DNA from: Nemania diffusa
Lineage: Eukaryota > Ascomycota > Sordariomycetes > Xylariales > Xylariaceae
Direction: 5' to 3'
DNA: 64,000 nucleotides
Assembly (NCBI GenBank): GCA_038501195.1
Contig: JBBPUQ010000001.1
Location: forward strand, 4,216,001-4,280,000
The notes under the pieces were generated by a model. It searched no databases. It was not told the DNA's origin and saw only the letters and a program-made list of their open reading frames with translations. Position numbers and translations under genes: made by a program. Below are positions 34,057-45,169 of the stretch, one piece after another (position 1 is the first letter of the stretch; each line of letters starts with the position of its first letter).

Positions 34057-34871
34057 TTTGTGTGTGCCAAAGGCTTAAATTTTGGCGTGTCTTTTTGAAG
34101 AAGCGATAGATGTTTCCTAGGTGAAGTAGATTGAAAGAAGAGACAATGGATGTTCGTCGTCGTGAAATGCGCCAGGCAGCGAGCCCCGCCAAAAGCCAAG
34201 GTAGGGGGAACAGGCAGCTGTCGTCACAGCTCAAAGCGTTTGCCGGTATCTACCTAGTAGATAGGTAGACTTAGGTAAGCACTTTAAGTCGGTGGGTCTA
34301 AACCCCCTCCCTGCCACCCTATTGGAGGAGCCGTGGGAGGGGGGGTCACAAGAATGACTGCTTTGGGTTCTTTCCACGTTGGGATCTCGGAATGATCTCA
34401 TTTGTCCTTCACATCAAACACAGATTGACGATCCTCGAGATATGGAAATCTAACACCTCATATTGTGGAAGCGATCTGCAAGACGTCCTTGACAATGTAA
34501 TAAGATGCCCTCCATAACATGCAACCAACAGAAGATCTCGCCAGCTCCGGCTAACTCATTAGATCCTACTGGCTCTGGGAGAGTTGGCCCCTCAACTTCC
34601 TCGTGCTTGTTTGTTGAGGTCACACGTCCATTGCCTATCAGTCCATTCTAGATAGATAGTGTTGTAGCACTACAGTAGCAGCTGGCTACTTTCTGTTCCC
34701 TTCTTGTTAATCTCTCCTCATATTATGTTCCCCTTACTCGCAGTAGTCAACCTCTTGCGAGTCGTTTCATCAGTGAGCCAGTCGGCTTCCAGAACTATGA
34801 CTCATTCAAGTCTCGCTGAATTTGATCCTTCAAACTAGTTATACCTCAGTTCAACGTTACCGTGAAGGGAA
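34057..34871. promoter_or_regulatory. Divergent promoter region IST1 / transporter
   Basis: 815 bp between divergent starts, so it holds both promoters. It contains a short inverted repeat of TCTACCT/AGGTAGA around 34249-34269 and a G-run near 34336. Nothing specific enough to name. Confidence 0.5.
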
Positions 34872-37800
34872 ATGCCAGGGGACCAGTGGAAATATGGCCT
34901 CCCGCGAGGTTGCCAACAATGGCTCGGCGACGTGGCGGCAAATCTGCGTAAACCCAGTATTTGGCGGCCAATGCTTAAAAATGTTCTCAGCACCATGATT
35001 ACCATCATCATCGGTGTGCTCCCTGCCGTCGTAAAAGTCTATGGCACGTCGACCTTCCTGGGGGCTATGACTTCAATCTTTGGCCAACCAGGACAGCGCT
35101 TTGGGAAGAGTAAGTCATATTACGAAAACCCCTTTATGTTTTTGGTTATACTTGTTGCTATTGTTCAGTATACGGGAACGCTTGTTGATTTCGCTTTGTG
35201 CCGCACGATGTTCTCTAGTGATATGAGGGTTGACAAGAATTGTGGCAGTGGCGGAAACTCTTTCCTTGATAGCTCTCGGTACACTCCTCGGTCTCGGATG
35301 GAGTAACCTTGGTATTTATCTGTCGGATCTCGCCGATAATAACGATATCAATGCTGCTTGGGCAGTTCGGGCCATCTTCTTCATCTTAGCAGTCATCATT
35401 CATGGTGTACTTCGATCATCAGCGCCCAGATTGTTCCAACTCGTCTTTTTCTTCTTGTTGATCAGTATTAGCGTGCTGACAAGCTCTGAAAAAGAAGTAA
35501 CTCTATCAGCATTCAAGACAGTGATTTATCCTATATTCACAGCCATTGGTGTGGTGGTTTTGGTAAACGTCACCATTTTCCCACAATTTTCAAGTGGGTT
35601 TCTAGGCACAAGCACTATCGGGGCACTGTCTGAAGCTATTGATTCGTTCCAAGCGGCTGGCGACTGGTTTATGTCTATCGCTGAAAATGGAGGTGATGAG
35701 GAAACGTCACCAAAAGCGATGCGTATGAGACTTGCTGCTTTGAGTAATAAGAAACCAAAGCTGCGAGCTTGCCTTAGCAGTTGCAAAGCAGCTCAAGCAG
35801 AATGCAACTTCGAGTTAGTGTTTGCTGTTCTACCGCCTCGATCGCTAAAGCCGATAAGTGTCACCATGATGACTCGTCTTGTCCAAGTTACGACGAGCCT
35901 TATCAATGCTTGTGAAAGCAAGTTTGCTCTAGAAGCGTGCGATGAGAAGGAATACACACTAGAAGAACACGGTCATCAATATGATTCGGATACTAGCTCA
36001 AACGGAGACATAGCAGAACACCAGCGCAACATAGCTCTTGTCAAACCCATTCGCGAGATTGAGTCAGGCGACATCGATATTTTAGAGCACATTATGTCGC
36101 AAATCCGGCACCCAGCCAAAGAAATGCAGGATCAAATCCAAGATGCTGTGCGCCTAATCACGTCGGCATTAGCTTACTGTTATGACGTTTCTCGGCTGCC
36201 TTCCGGGTCCCTGAAACCTGATGGGATTCTCCTTCAAGAGATGGATATTCGGATGGAAATTTTCGCCAAGGCACTAGCGAAATTTGACATTGACTCAGCT
36301 TTAGCACTTGAAAGCGCTGCTATTGCGACAGATGATTGTGATTCAATGGTAAGTTTCATTCTAGATCATTTAAATGTATACGTGCCCGAAGCAGTTGCTT
36401 ACAGATATCTTGTTCAGGGCGACATTGCGCCTCGTATGGAAACTCATTTAGTTTCTTCTTTTCTCATCAGTATTAGCCAAGCAGCTAGGCAAGTCTTTGA
36501 AATGCTAAGATACGCCAGGACATTGATCGAGAGAAGACAAACCAGGAATGGATGCCGGAAGCTATACTGGCCTCATATAAGCTGGAAGAAATGGCTTACT
36601 TCTGGAGGCGAACAAGATGGCAACGTGCTACCTGAGAATGCCAGAAAAGGAGCACGGACGGGGTATGGGTCGATAGAAGATAGTAGAAACGAAGACGACG
36701 AAAGCACTAGTAATAGTACTGATGCGCTTGTTCGGCCAATCACTGATGAAGAGACTGGCGCGACTTGCTCCAAAGAAGATATTCTGCCTCAGAACGAGAG
36801 AATATCGTGCCAGAGAGGCGCACGGGAGTCACGGAGTAGTAACATCCTCCGGATACGCGGCCTGGCTGCTGATACCGTTGAGTTCTTTCAAGGATCTGAT
36901 GATCTCGCTTTTGCGCTGAAGATGAGTATCGCAGCCTTACTGGTCACATGGCCTGCGTTCGTACCATCGCTGAATGATTGGTACAGCTCAGTGCGAGGAT
37001 CGTGGGCCACCCTCCAGCTGATTCTTGTCTTTGAAGTCTCTATTGGTACAACTTTTCTAGGATTTTTCCTAAGAGCACTTGGCACTACGTTCGGTTGCTC
37101 AATTGGCATCATTGCTTGGGAGGCTGGGCAAGGTAACCGAGTCGTCTTAGTAATTATCCTCTTCATTGGACTTCTGCCTGCTAGTTATGTTCACTTAGCT
37201 ACACCAGTAAGTTATTATTGAGCTCTTTTTTGTTTTTCTATATATATTATAGTTGTCATCAACAGCATCAAGGTTTTGTATCAGGCAATGTCTGTCTTAG
37301 GAGCTTTCTTCGCTCATGAGAGCAATTGAAGAAGGCGATTACTGACCCAGAATATTGTAGTATGTCAAGGCTGGTATTATATGCATGATCAGCTTATCGG
37401 TTGTCGGGCTTGGTACGTATATATTTTCCCGTCAGTGACAACACTGTTAACTGACCGGAATATAGCAACCGTAGTTCAGGTGAATGATGACAAGCCCTGG
37501 CAGATTTATCTCAAACGACTTATCTGCTTTCTTGTTGGTGGTACAGTAGCACTCATAGTTGAGATGTCCCTGTATCCAGTCCGTGCAAGAGACAGACTCG
37601 TCGAATCCTTGATATCGAGCATATCACAGATTTCTATCATGGAATCTTCCGTGGCTGTTGGGGTTGACTCACCAAGTGCTATTGACACCAAATCTTTGGC
37701 CCTCAGTGCAAACTTCAAGAGTGCGAAAGCGAAAGCCGAACAGGCGCTTGATGCTGCTCGAACCTTCCTACCTTTTTGCCTAACCGAGCCTCGAATTAAA

Positions 37801-38715
37801 GGCACCTTTCAAGGCCAAGCATTAGTGTACGGCGAAATGATCTATGTTCTCTTTCAGATCATCGAGCGTATGGACAATATGCTACATATACGGAAGCTTT
37901 TTGGGAGTAGCATTCTCGAAGAACTACACCAAGAAATCTTACCATATAGGAGGAATGTCGCCGGTTGTGTTACTCTTACTCTCTTTGTAGTTCAAGAGGC
38001 CTTGGCCACTAGACTGCCCCTACCACAATTTCTACCGTCCAGTCGGGTGGCTCAACTTCGGTCTGTAGCGCGCGTTAGAGAGCTCCTACTTGCACGTGGG
38101 CAAAGGCCCGCCGCGGAGCATAACACTACAGCGCATATCATAAAGACATCTGAACAGGGCCCTTCCACGGCGATTGATGAAACCCCTCCTAAGTTGATGA
38201 CACGACAAGCTTTCCTGGCATGGAAAGCCGCGTCTGCTGGTATGATGGAAATCATCGAGTACCTCGAAGAGCTTGTTGATCTCGCCAAGCTACTCGTTGG
38301 CGTCAGCGCTTTTCGTAGTGGATTGCTCGAGCGTGCCAAATTTCATGAGTATAGTGCTAAGATGAAGGCGCTGAAGTTCGAAGCCGAGGCCGCAAACTCA
38401 GGTATTAAGAAGAATGAGAAAGCTAAGACCAAGGGTAAGAGGCACCGTCTTGCTTCGTTTAGGAGACGATCTTCAGTTGCTCAGAGCGCACCGTTTGATA
38501 CCGGCATACGCAGACGCCAGACAGCTGGCCCGGGCCCTGCGGCCAGTGGTGATTCTACTTGTGATTACGACAATCTCCCTGAAGGACATGATATTTCATG
38601 GAGCCTTCAGCGCGTCATGACAAAGAGAATGGAAGAGAATAGGCTGAAGAGGAGAGGCTCAGAAGATTCGAAAGGGAAACATACTCTCCGCACCGTTAAA
38701 ACATGGACAGGCTAA
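34872..38715 (+). CDS. ArAE/Bre4-type multi-pass membrane transporter
   Basis: Four exons (34872-35109, 35228-37206, 37361-37412, 37466-38715) give 1172 aa. The plan matches the fungal aromatic-acid-exporter/Bre4 (brefeldin A sensitivity) family: an N-terminal hydrophobic block (about 40-215), a large cytoplasmic domain, a second FUSC-like hydrophobic block (ALKMSIAALLVTWPAFVP, RVVLVIILFIGLLPASYV, GIICMISLSVVGLA, LICFLVGGTVALIVEM) and a C-terminal cytoplasmic domain ending in a basic tail. Tiny exon 3 (52 nt) encodes most of one membrane segment; its flanking introns have CTGAC/TTAAC-type branch points. Intron 1 needs a GAG acceptor (ending 35227) to keep the frame, so that junction is the weakest. 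A 69-nt GTAAGT...TTCAG segment at 36349-36417 is in frame either way. Substrate unknown. Confidence 0.85.
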
Positions 38716-39767
38716 TAACGATGAGATGAAGTTACAAAAGTCAACGGAGTTTGGTGTCTATGATTACAGCATTTACACCGGTAGTGTTTAGCATCGCTTT
38801 CATGCAGCGGGCAAGGAAGAGATTCTCGACCCGAGATTTTAGAAGTAGCGAAAACGATCATAAATGTAAGGGTGGATCGATAGTAATGCTAATATGTTTG
38901 TCCTTAAGGCGGAAACTAGCACTAAGCAAATACGTAATACTGCGTAGATAGACTCTACGGTACTCTTAAAGAGCAATAAATATCAACATTCTCAACGAGG
39001 GACAAAAAAGGAATAATGCAAATGCAACTAAGCTAATGGATCGAGGGAATAAATATAGTCTGTAATATATATTAGTCCTAGCCGACTTCACTTAGGGGAT
39101 AGGTAGTTATGTCTAAGAAAAAAGGGTACATGCGAGATTAACCTTCGCGACATGAGTGATGAATAGGCGTTGGATAGAACTCAGCAAGTATAACCGCGCA
39201 TTTTAAAAACCCTAAGTGATGATTGCATTGCGTAGGAAGGTCAAGTGATACTATATTAGATACTACATTTGTTTATCTTTGTACGAGTGGGATTGTCGCC
39301 AAGAGCGACATGCGGCTGTATGGAAGACATAGATAACTTATATAGGGTTGAGGTTTATGATTGTGCCTTAAGGTATAATCTACTAGCATTGAGAAGACGT
39401 TAACGCTTATCTAGCTAGGTAAATTTCTTAGAGCTATGGGAACCTATCATTATCAGCATTTACATATAATAAAACCGACTGCGTGCTACCCAACAGTGAC
39501 AAGTAAGTGGTAAGGTATCATTCGTACACCAACTTCTAGTCATAGGCATGTATTTCAGCTATCAGGTACCTAAGTAGGTAGTCAAGATAGATACCCCGCA
39601 TACTGGTCATTGACTGGGCGCCAGATTAGGCAGACATTCGTGGTTGTGCAGAGTTATTTAGACTGCGTAGATAATTCCTCCTGAATTAGTCCAGGCGTAA
39701 GCAACTTTGCCACACAACTGCTTTCTACCTTGACAGTCTACGTAATTGGTTTAGCCACGCGATCAAA
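38716..39767. other. Intergenic, no gene seen
   Basis: About 1 kb of AT-rich sequence between the transporter stop and the NIF3-like start. It should contain the transporter 3' UTR and the next promoter. TATA-like and TACCTAAGTAGGTA motifs occur (39568-39582). Confidence 0.6.
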
Positions 39768-40182
39768 ATGGCAACGACCCGTTTCCGACTTATTTTCCAT
39801 GTGCCGCCATCAGCTGCTGCCGCATGCAAGTCCGCGATCTTTGCGGCTGGCGCTGGCCGGCAGGGCAACTATAGCGAGTGCTGCTTCACGGCCGCAGGCA
39901 CGGGTCAGTTCCGCCCAACAGCCGGGGCGAACCCAGCGATCGGCCAGGTCGGAGCGCTGGAGCAGGTAGAAGAGGTTTGCATCGAAACGTTATGCGTCGG
40001 GGAAGAAACGACCAGAAACGTCGTGGCAGCCCTGAAGAGGTATGTATGTCTCGCATATGCTTCCGTTGCCAAGCGATGCAAGTAAGTAGGTGGTTATTTG
40101 CATGTCTGGGCTAACATCCTGTCAAAGCGCTCATCCGTATGAGGAACCTTCCTACAGCGTCTACAAGCTGGAGGATTTCTAA
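39768..40182 (+). CDS. Small NIF3/CutA-like dimeric alpha-beta protein
   Basis: Two exons (39768-40039, 40128-40182) give 108 aa. The product has the pattern of the stand-alone NIF3/YqfO insert-type (CutA/PII-like) domain: TTRFRLIFHVPPSAAAACK, AIFAAGAGRQGNYSECCF, GTGQFRPTAGANPAIGQVG, VEEVCIETLCV and C-terminal AHPYEEPSYSVYKLEDF. Fungal homologues are often mislabelled as structural toxin RtxA-like, a transferred name with no toxin basis. The last exon is found by its AHPYEEP motif. The 88-nt intron has GTATGT, a GCTAAC branch point and AAG acceptor. Its cellular role is unknown; the fold suggests small-ligand or metal sensing. HPYEEP is the family hallmark. Confidence 0.9.
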
Positions 40183-41892
40183 AGGAATGGCCATGCATGC
40201 ATGTCTCTCCTTGAAGGTCGCACAGCGTCAATAGTGGAGGAGAGCCGAGGTTTTAGTGTCGATTACGCTGAAGAATCTCGTCTCGGTCGTGGCGTACCGA
40301 TTCAGGCAGCTCAAAATACAAGTCAGGTCAGGTCAAGGTCAGCTCATCTAGAAGAAATGTGTGGTAAATGTTTCTCCCAAGGTACCCCAATGTTTCATGC
40401 GAGGAGGGGGCCGCCGGATTGGTTGAAACATCATCATCATCGCCGTCAGTTCGTTAAATATTTCGGATACAGTAAGCCGATAACTGTGGATGCTCCCTCT
40501 GTCATTGACCTCTTCTGCTCTACCACCCCCTGTTTAGGCTTGCTTCTCGCTGTACTGTTACTTAGACACGCCAATTAAGACGGCCAGCATCTTCTAAAAA
40601 CACATGAATGTCGCTTGGGGTCTAAATTGCCCATTTTTATTACGTTCAAGTTTCTTTCCGATCTAACTACCTCCTTACAATCGTATGGATTACGTTCACC
40701 ACCGGTTGCTGATGGGTTTCCAAGTTCTCAGCTGCCAATAGATATGACCGATGTAACACTGATAAGTATTTTAAGAGACGGCGCCCTCTCCTGCAAGCCA
40801 GTATGCCGACGAGCACCAATAGGATTCTACAATGGACCTCAGCCTTTCCACAACTCGTGTTCCTTTTCATCCTCGGGTCCGCTAACCTTGCATGCGAAAA
40901 GTCGATGAGGCACAAATCTGGAGCAGCGTGGGTTTACAGGCTGCGGCGCACGTTCAAGGGGGGCCGTTTATATTGATCTAAAAATTGCTCTCGGGTGCGC
41001 AACCGATGAATCCTTGATTCTTCGGGTAAGGAGCACTGATGATCACATGTCTACCTAGCTGGGCACGCGTTACATGGCGATCTAACGTGGGCATTCTATG
41101 AGTGACACACAGTAAGTACCACACACGCGATTGAGATCGTGGCGTTGGTCTGATGCTGGTCGTCAGCAGCACCAACGGCACCGATGCGGTGACCGTCTGG
41201 ACCACCTTTCCGACAATTACCTGGGGCGGTAGGGGGGCTATCAGTGATTTCGAGTCACTGACCAGATTAGCTTGAAACGGATCGGAGGGGTAAGGCACTC
41301 TCATCATTTTCGTTCGGCCCTCCAAGTGCACTCTTGTTTTGTAGAGAGCTTGGGAGGTGTTCAAGGTGATCCAGAACAGCCACATCGCATCGCCAATGGA
41401 TTCGTCTGCAACCAACCCACCATATCAGTAGCACTCACATTCGACTTGTCATATCAGGAAGCAACCCTGTGTAGTCTTTTCTCAGACATCTCGTCCCCCC
41501 TGCTCGCCGTAGGAACCATACACAGTCGACTCTTGTGGGCAAGACGTAGTGACGTAAATTCAAACCTTTCACCCCCCCAAATGCTACTGTCGACAATCCC
41601 ACTCTTCATTTTCAACCTTAATCCTAATCAGCAATAACCTTGCGCTCAACCTCAGCAAAACTTTAGAGATTCCCGCTATGCTACCAAGCCAGGCTGGCAA
41701 TCTGTCCAACCTGTTGTCCGTGTGGGGGTGATACGTCTGAAGAAGCCCACAGACCCTTGTATAACACATATCATTAATCGCGGAGGGAAATCGGGACGAC
41801 GATCCATTGCTTTCATCGTTCTCTGAGCGAGATATAGGTTTACCCTCGTCGCTTTGGCCTATCTTGAGAGACTAGGATATATCAATCTTGCT
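40183..41892. other. Intergenic, no gene seen
   Basis: 1.7 kb without a recognisable product. A 145-codon minus frame (40978-41415) and a 125-codon plus frame (40201-40578) have no family resemblance. The right edge should hold the promoter of the rhodopsin-domain gene. Confidence 0.55.
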
Positions 41893-43508
41893 ATGACGAC
41901 CGACAGGAATTTGGGTTTCGACGTGAATGCGCCGGGGACGAGCGTGTTCATTATACAGGTAGTCCTCCTCGCCTTCGTCTGGATCACATCGCTCATGCGT
42001 GCGTTCGTGAAACTTGTATTGCTCAGGAAGGTACTTATAGATGACTATGTCATGCTGCTAGCGTTGGTATGAAGCTTGAGAATGCCCCCCGTCCAGAAAA
42101 TGATGTAGGCTAACATACCTGTGAACAGCTTGGCTACACAGCAACGGGGTATTTCGTCTTCAGTGCAGTCGTAGACGGCGGTCTAGGCAGGCTTCCCACA
42201 GAGCTCAGCCTAGAGAGTAATGAGATTTCGCTCAGGAGCTGGTTTGGTAACATGGCGCTCTCAGGCCCGGTATCAGGCTCAGCACGAGTTTCGATCGCCT
42301 TGTTCCTGTTGCGAATCGCGGTTAAAAAGTGGCACAGAATCGTTTTGCATGCCATAATAGCTGCCACAACGGTCATGACCATTGTCTATTTCTTCATCGT
42401 AGTGTTTCAATGCTCCCCTCCATCCTACTTCTGGGAGAGGGTGAGAGAAGAAGCATCGGGATCCTGCAACCGCCATATGGAGGCCGAGATCGCTACGCTG
42501 GTCTGGGGTTCGTTCGCTGCGGCAATGGACTGGATGCTTGGCCTGCTGCCTATCGCCAGTAAGTAACGTCCGGACTTGATTTCTTCTTATTTAGACTACG
42601 TCAAGAAGGCAGCGCCTTTATGGAACTAAAGACGTACCCCTAAGATGTTTATACTTTTTACCTACAAAGGGAATTACTAACTTGGCGTATTAAAGTACTT
42701 TGGGGTGTTCGTATAAACCGACAGTCGAAAGTTGGTATCGTGGCTATACTGAGCTTCGGAATTATGTAAGTGTCTTCGAGTCGTCTCTAACTATAGAAGC
42801 TCGCCTTACTGATTCTTGTTAGCGCTGGCATTGCTCTCATCATCCGCTTGATCTATACTACGCTGAATTACCCTGCAGCTGCCGCCCAGGACGCAGTATA
42901 TGGGACATTGTATGTCATCTATGCATAGATAACTATCTGCAGATACTAATATGTCGCAATATAGAGCCGTGTCGATCAGTGCAATTGTTGAGCTGGCGCT
43001 AGGTATCATAGCAGGGTGCATCGCTACAATGCCACCACTTTTCAGGAAGCTAGGGTTACAGTTTGGTTCTACCGCCAAGTCAGGTGGTTTGACCGACACA
43101 ATTCCGTGGCAGAGATCATTCGCAGGACCGGAGCCGCGTCACCAAGGGGCAGAGAATATTATCATGATGTCGCCGCGACGATTAGAGAGGACACAAGATG
43201 CGCGGGACGATCTCAATGCACGGCCACGAACAAAGAGTCCGTCCTCAAAGCGAGTGTTGTCATCGTCGAATTGGGACCTTGATATCGAGGTCGCTGACTC
43301 GACGGACGACGATCTGGTACCGCCGCCTTCGGGAAAAGATATTCAGGTTTACACGTCTATCCATGTGTCCTCACATCCGTCCAGGGGCAATCTGTCCGTC
43401 AGCACTATCGACTTCGCAGATAAGCCTCTCCCTCCACCACCCCCGAGGCCGACAACAAGGGATCGATCAATACCAAGGTCACGACCGCTTACTCCGAGTC
43501 TATTTTGA
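41893..43508 (+). CDS. Fungal rhodopsin-domain (Pth11/SAT4-like) integral membrane protein
   Basis: Five exons (41893-42066, 42129-42558, 42696-42765, 42823-42909, 42965-43508) give 434 aa. Seven hydrophobic segments fit the fungal rhodopsin-like domain: FIIQVVLLAFVWITSLM, DDYVMLLALLGYTATGYF, SGSARVSIALFLL, IIAATTVMTIVYFFIVVF, LVWGSFAAAMDWMLGLLPI, VGIVAILSFGIIAGIALIIRL and ISAIVELALGIIAGCIATM. DDYVML, FQCSPPSYFW with a later C, and ILWGVRINRQSKVGI are typical family positions. No CFEM domain precedes it. The cytoplasmic tail is Ser/Pro-rich with a PPPPPRP stretch near the end. Introns (62, 137, 57, 55 nt) have good branch points. Members act as putative GPCR-like receptors or are of unknown role; ligand unknown. 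Confidence 0.86.
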
Positions 43509-44677
43509 AATTATATCTTTCTAGTATTTATCATATATATTTCCTTTTAATGAACGGCTCTTTGGAAATCACAAGGGCTGCTAGAGGGCTAAATTTAGTG
43601 AATGATAGTGAGCAGGAAGGCGAAAAGGTGCACGCCCCAAGGTAGGGCGATTTAAGGATGGCGTTAAAAATAGGCGTAGTCTCCAGGGTGAAACCCCAAA
43701 TTCCCTCGGATCTTCTGCTGTAATTATATTGTTCATAGCAGATTTAGGATGGAAACATCCCCGCCTTCTAAGGAAAGCCTCGGTAAATAAAATCAAGTAT
43801 CAGTGCTGTTGCCTCCTCCCTATTATATTTAAGCGAGTTGAAAAGGTATTACGGCATACCTGCAAAGCCGGTTGAGTATGTGATCGATTAGTGTATGTAG
43901 CCACTCACTTGCGGTATTAGCAAAGAAGATCATTAGACGAGTATCTAGGAACTTATTAATAGCTAGAACATTGTACGAAGCCTTCGACGATGATGGGATT
44001 AGAAATGAAGTGCCGTGGTTTTTTTTTCGGGTTTGTGTTTATACTACGCTAGTGATTTCGTTATGTCCACCGAACTCCCCGCGAATCATTAAGCAACTCT
44101 TAAAAGAACCTACCTACCTACTCAGGCGCTCTCGGGGTGACAGCATATAGGACTCTCTGGGCCAATAAGAGAGACCCTCAGTCGCATAAAACGGAATCAT
44201 CTTCGTTTCATATTTTGATATAATTTGTTCCCGCTCCATATGTAGTCAGATAGACGACTCGAGGCAAAAATACTCGTCTACCAGTTGGCTTGGATTTTGC
44301 TTCTATCCTATAATCAAGGTTGAGGTTCTCTTAGGTGCCTATCTAGAGGCTAACGAGAAATGGCGTAGGGATCACCTGTGTTCCTTATTAGGCCTGATTT
44401 ATGGGGCTTTACTATCCTTGGCCAATTAGGCTCATCAATCCCGACCGCGTAGCTTAATGTATAAGCTCGTGCCTGGAACTCAGTATTCGCAAACCTCAAA
44501 CTGTACTGCATTCTGTCTACCTTCTCAGAGTACCTACCTATCTACAGCTAGCCAAACCACCACAAAGACAAAGCCGGCCGACCAAACCAGCTTCGTAGTC
44601 TGTTCGCGCGCCCACCCTAATTGCATAGAATCCCAAGTATTGAAGGGCGGCGCCTGCTCGCCAAATCCACCACCGCC
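43509..44677. other. Intergenic, no gene seen
   Basis: About 1.2 kb, with TACCTACCTACCTACTC at 44110-44126 and a poly-T run near 44020. It should carry the 3' UTR of the rhodopsin-domain gene and the promoter of the V-ATPase subunit gene. Confidence 0.55.
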
Positions 44678-45169
44678 ATGAAACCCGTCGTCGGGGCGAT
44701 GCAAGCATGGTCTTGGTATGTCCTTTGATCTCTCCCTGTCGTCACCCATCCACATTGCAAGGAGCCCATCAAATCGGCAGAAGAGGCTGAGGCTGTTGTA
44801 AAAACAAGGCGCTGAACTAATCCCTTTTCGCCAGCGTCGTCATCTCCGCCTTTGCTATTGTCATCCTTTCCGTCATCGGTAGTCTGTATCGCAGCAGGCA
44901 TCACGAGTTTGCCGGGGGTATCGCAGACCCCGAGAACACCAGCGAGGTTTCGAGCACGATATTCACGGCTGTTATTGTATATGCGGTATGTTTTCTAGAC
45001 TGGGGATATCATGGTTCTGTCGCGCTGTGCATTGCAGAGGATGATTATTATTGCTCCGAATGCTGATGGCTAACATCCATGCGTTTTATCATAGGTTTTC
45101 CTAGTGTGCTGCGGTCTACAAGGCGTATTGCACATGCGCGAGAATCGACGCGGTGCTATTGCGCTATAA
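44678..45169 (+). CDS. V-type ATPase Vo subunit f
   Basis: Three exons (44678-44715, 44835-44985, 45095-45169) give 87 aa. It resembles yeast Ypr170w-b, the small Vo-sector subunit f: a short N-terminus ending in Ala-Trp, a first TM segment with SAF and VILSVIGSLY, an internal HxxFxGGIxDPE motif (HHEFAGGIADPE), and a second TM segment (FTAVIVYAVFLVCCGLQGVL) with a basic end. Size (85-90 aa) and two-TM hairpin agree. Introns are 119 and 109 nt, with GTATGT donors and CAG/TAG acceptors, both keeping frame. It acts in proton pumping into vacuoles and endosomes. No single exon is long enough to stand out as an open frame, so it is easily missed. Confidence 0.88.

Noticed and set aside
40978..41415. 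145-codon minus frame
   Set aside because: No recognisable motif or splice partners; composition like intergenic sequence.
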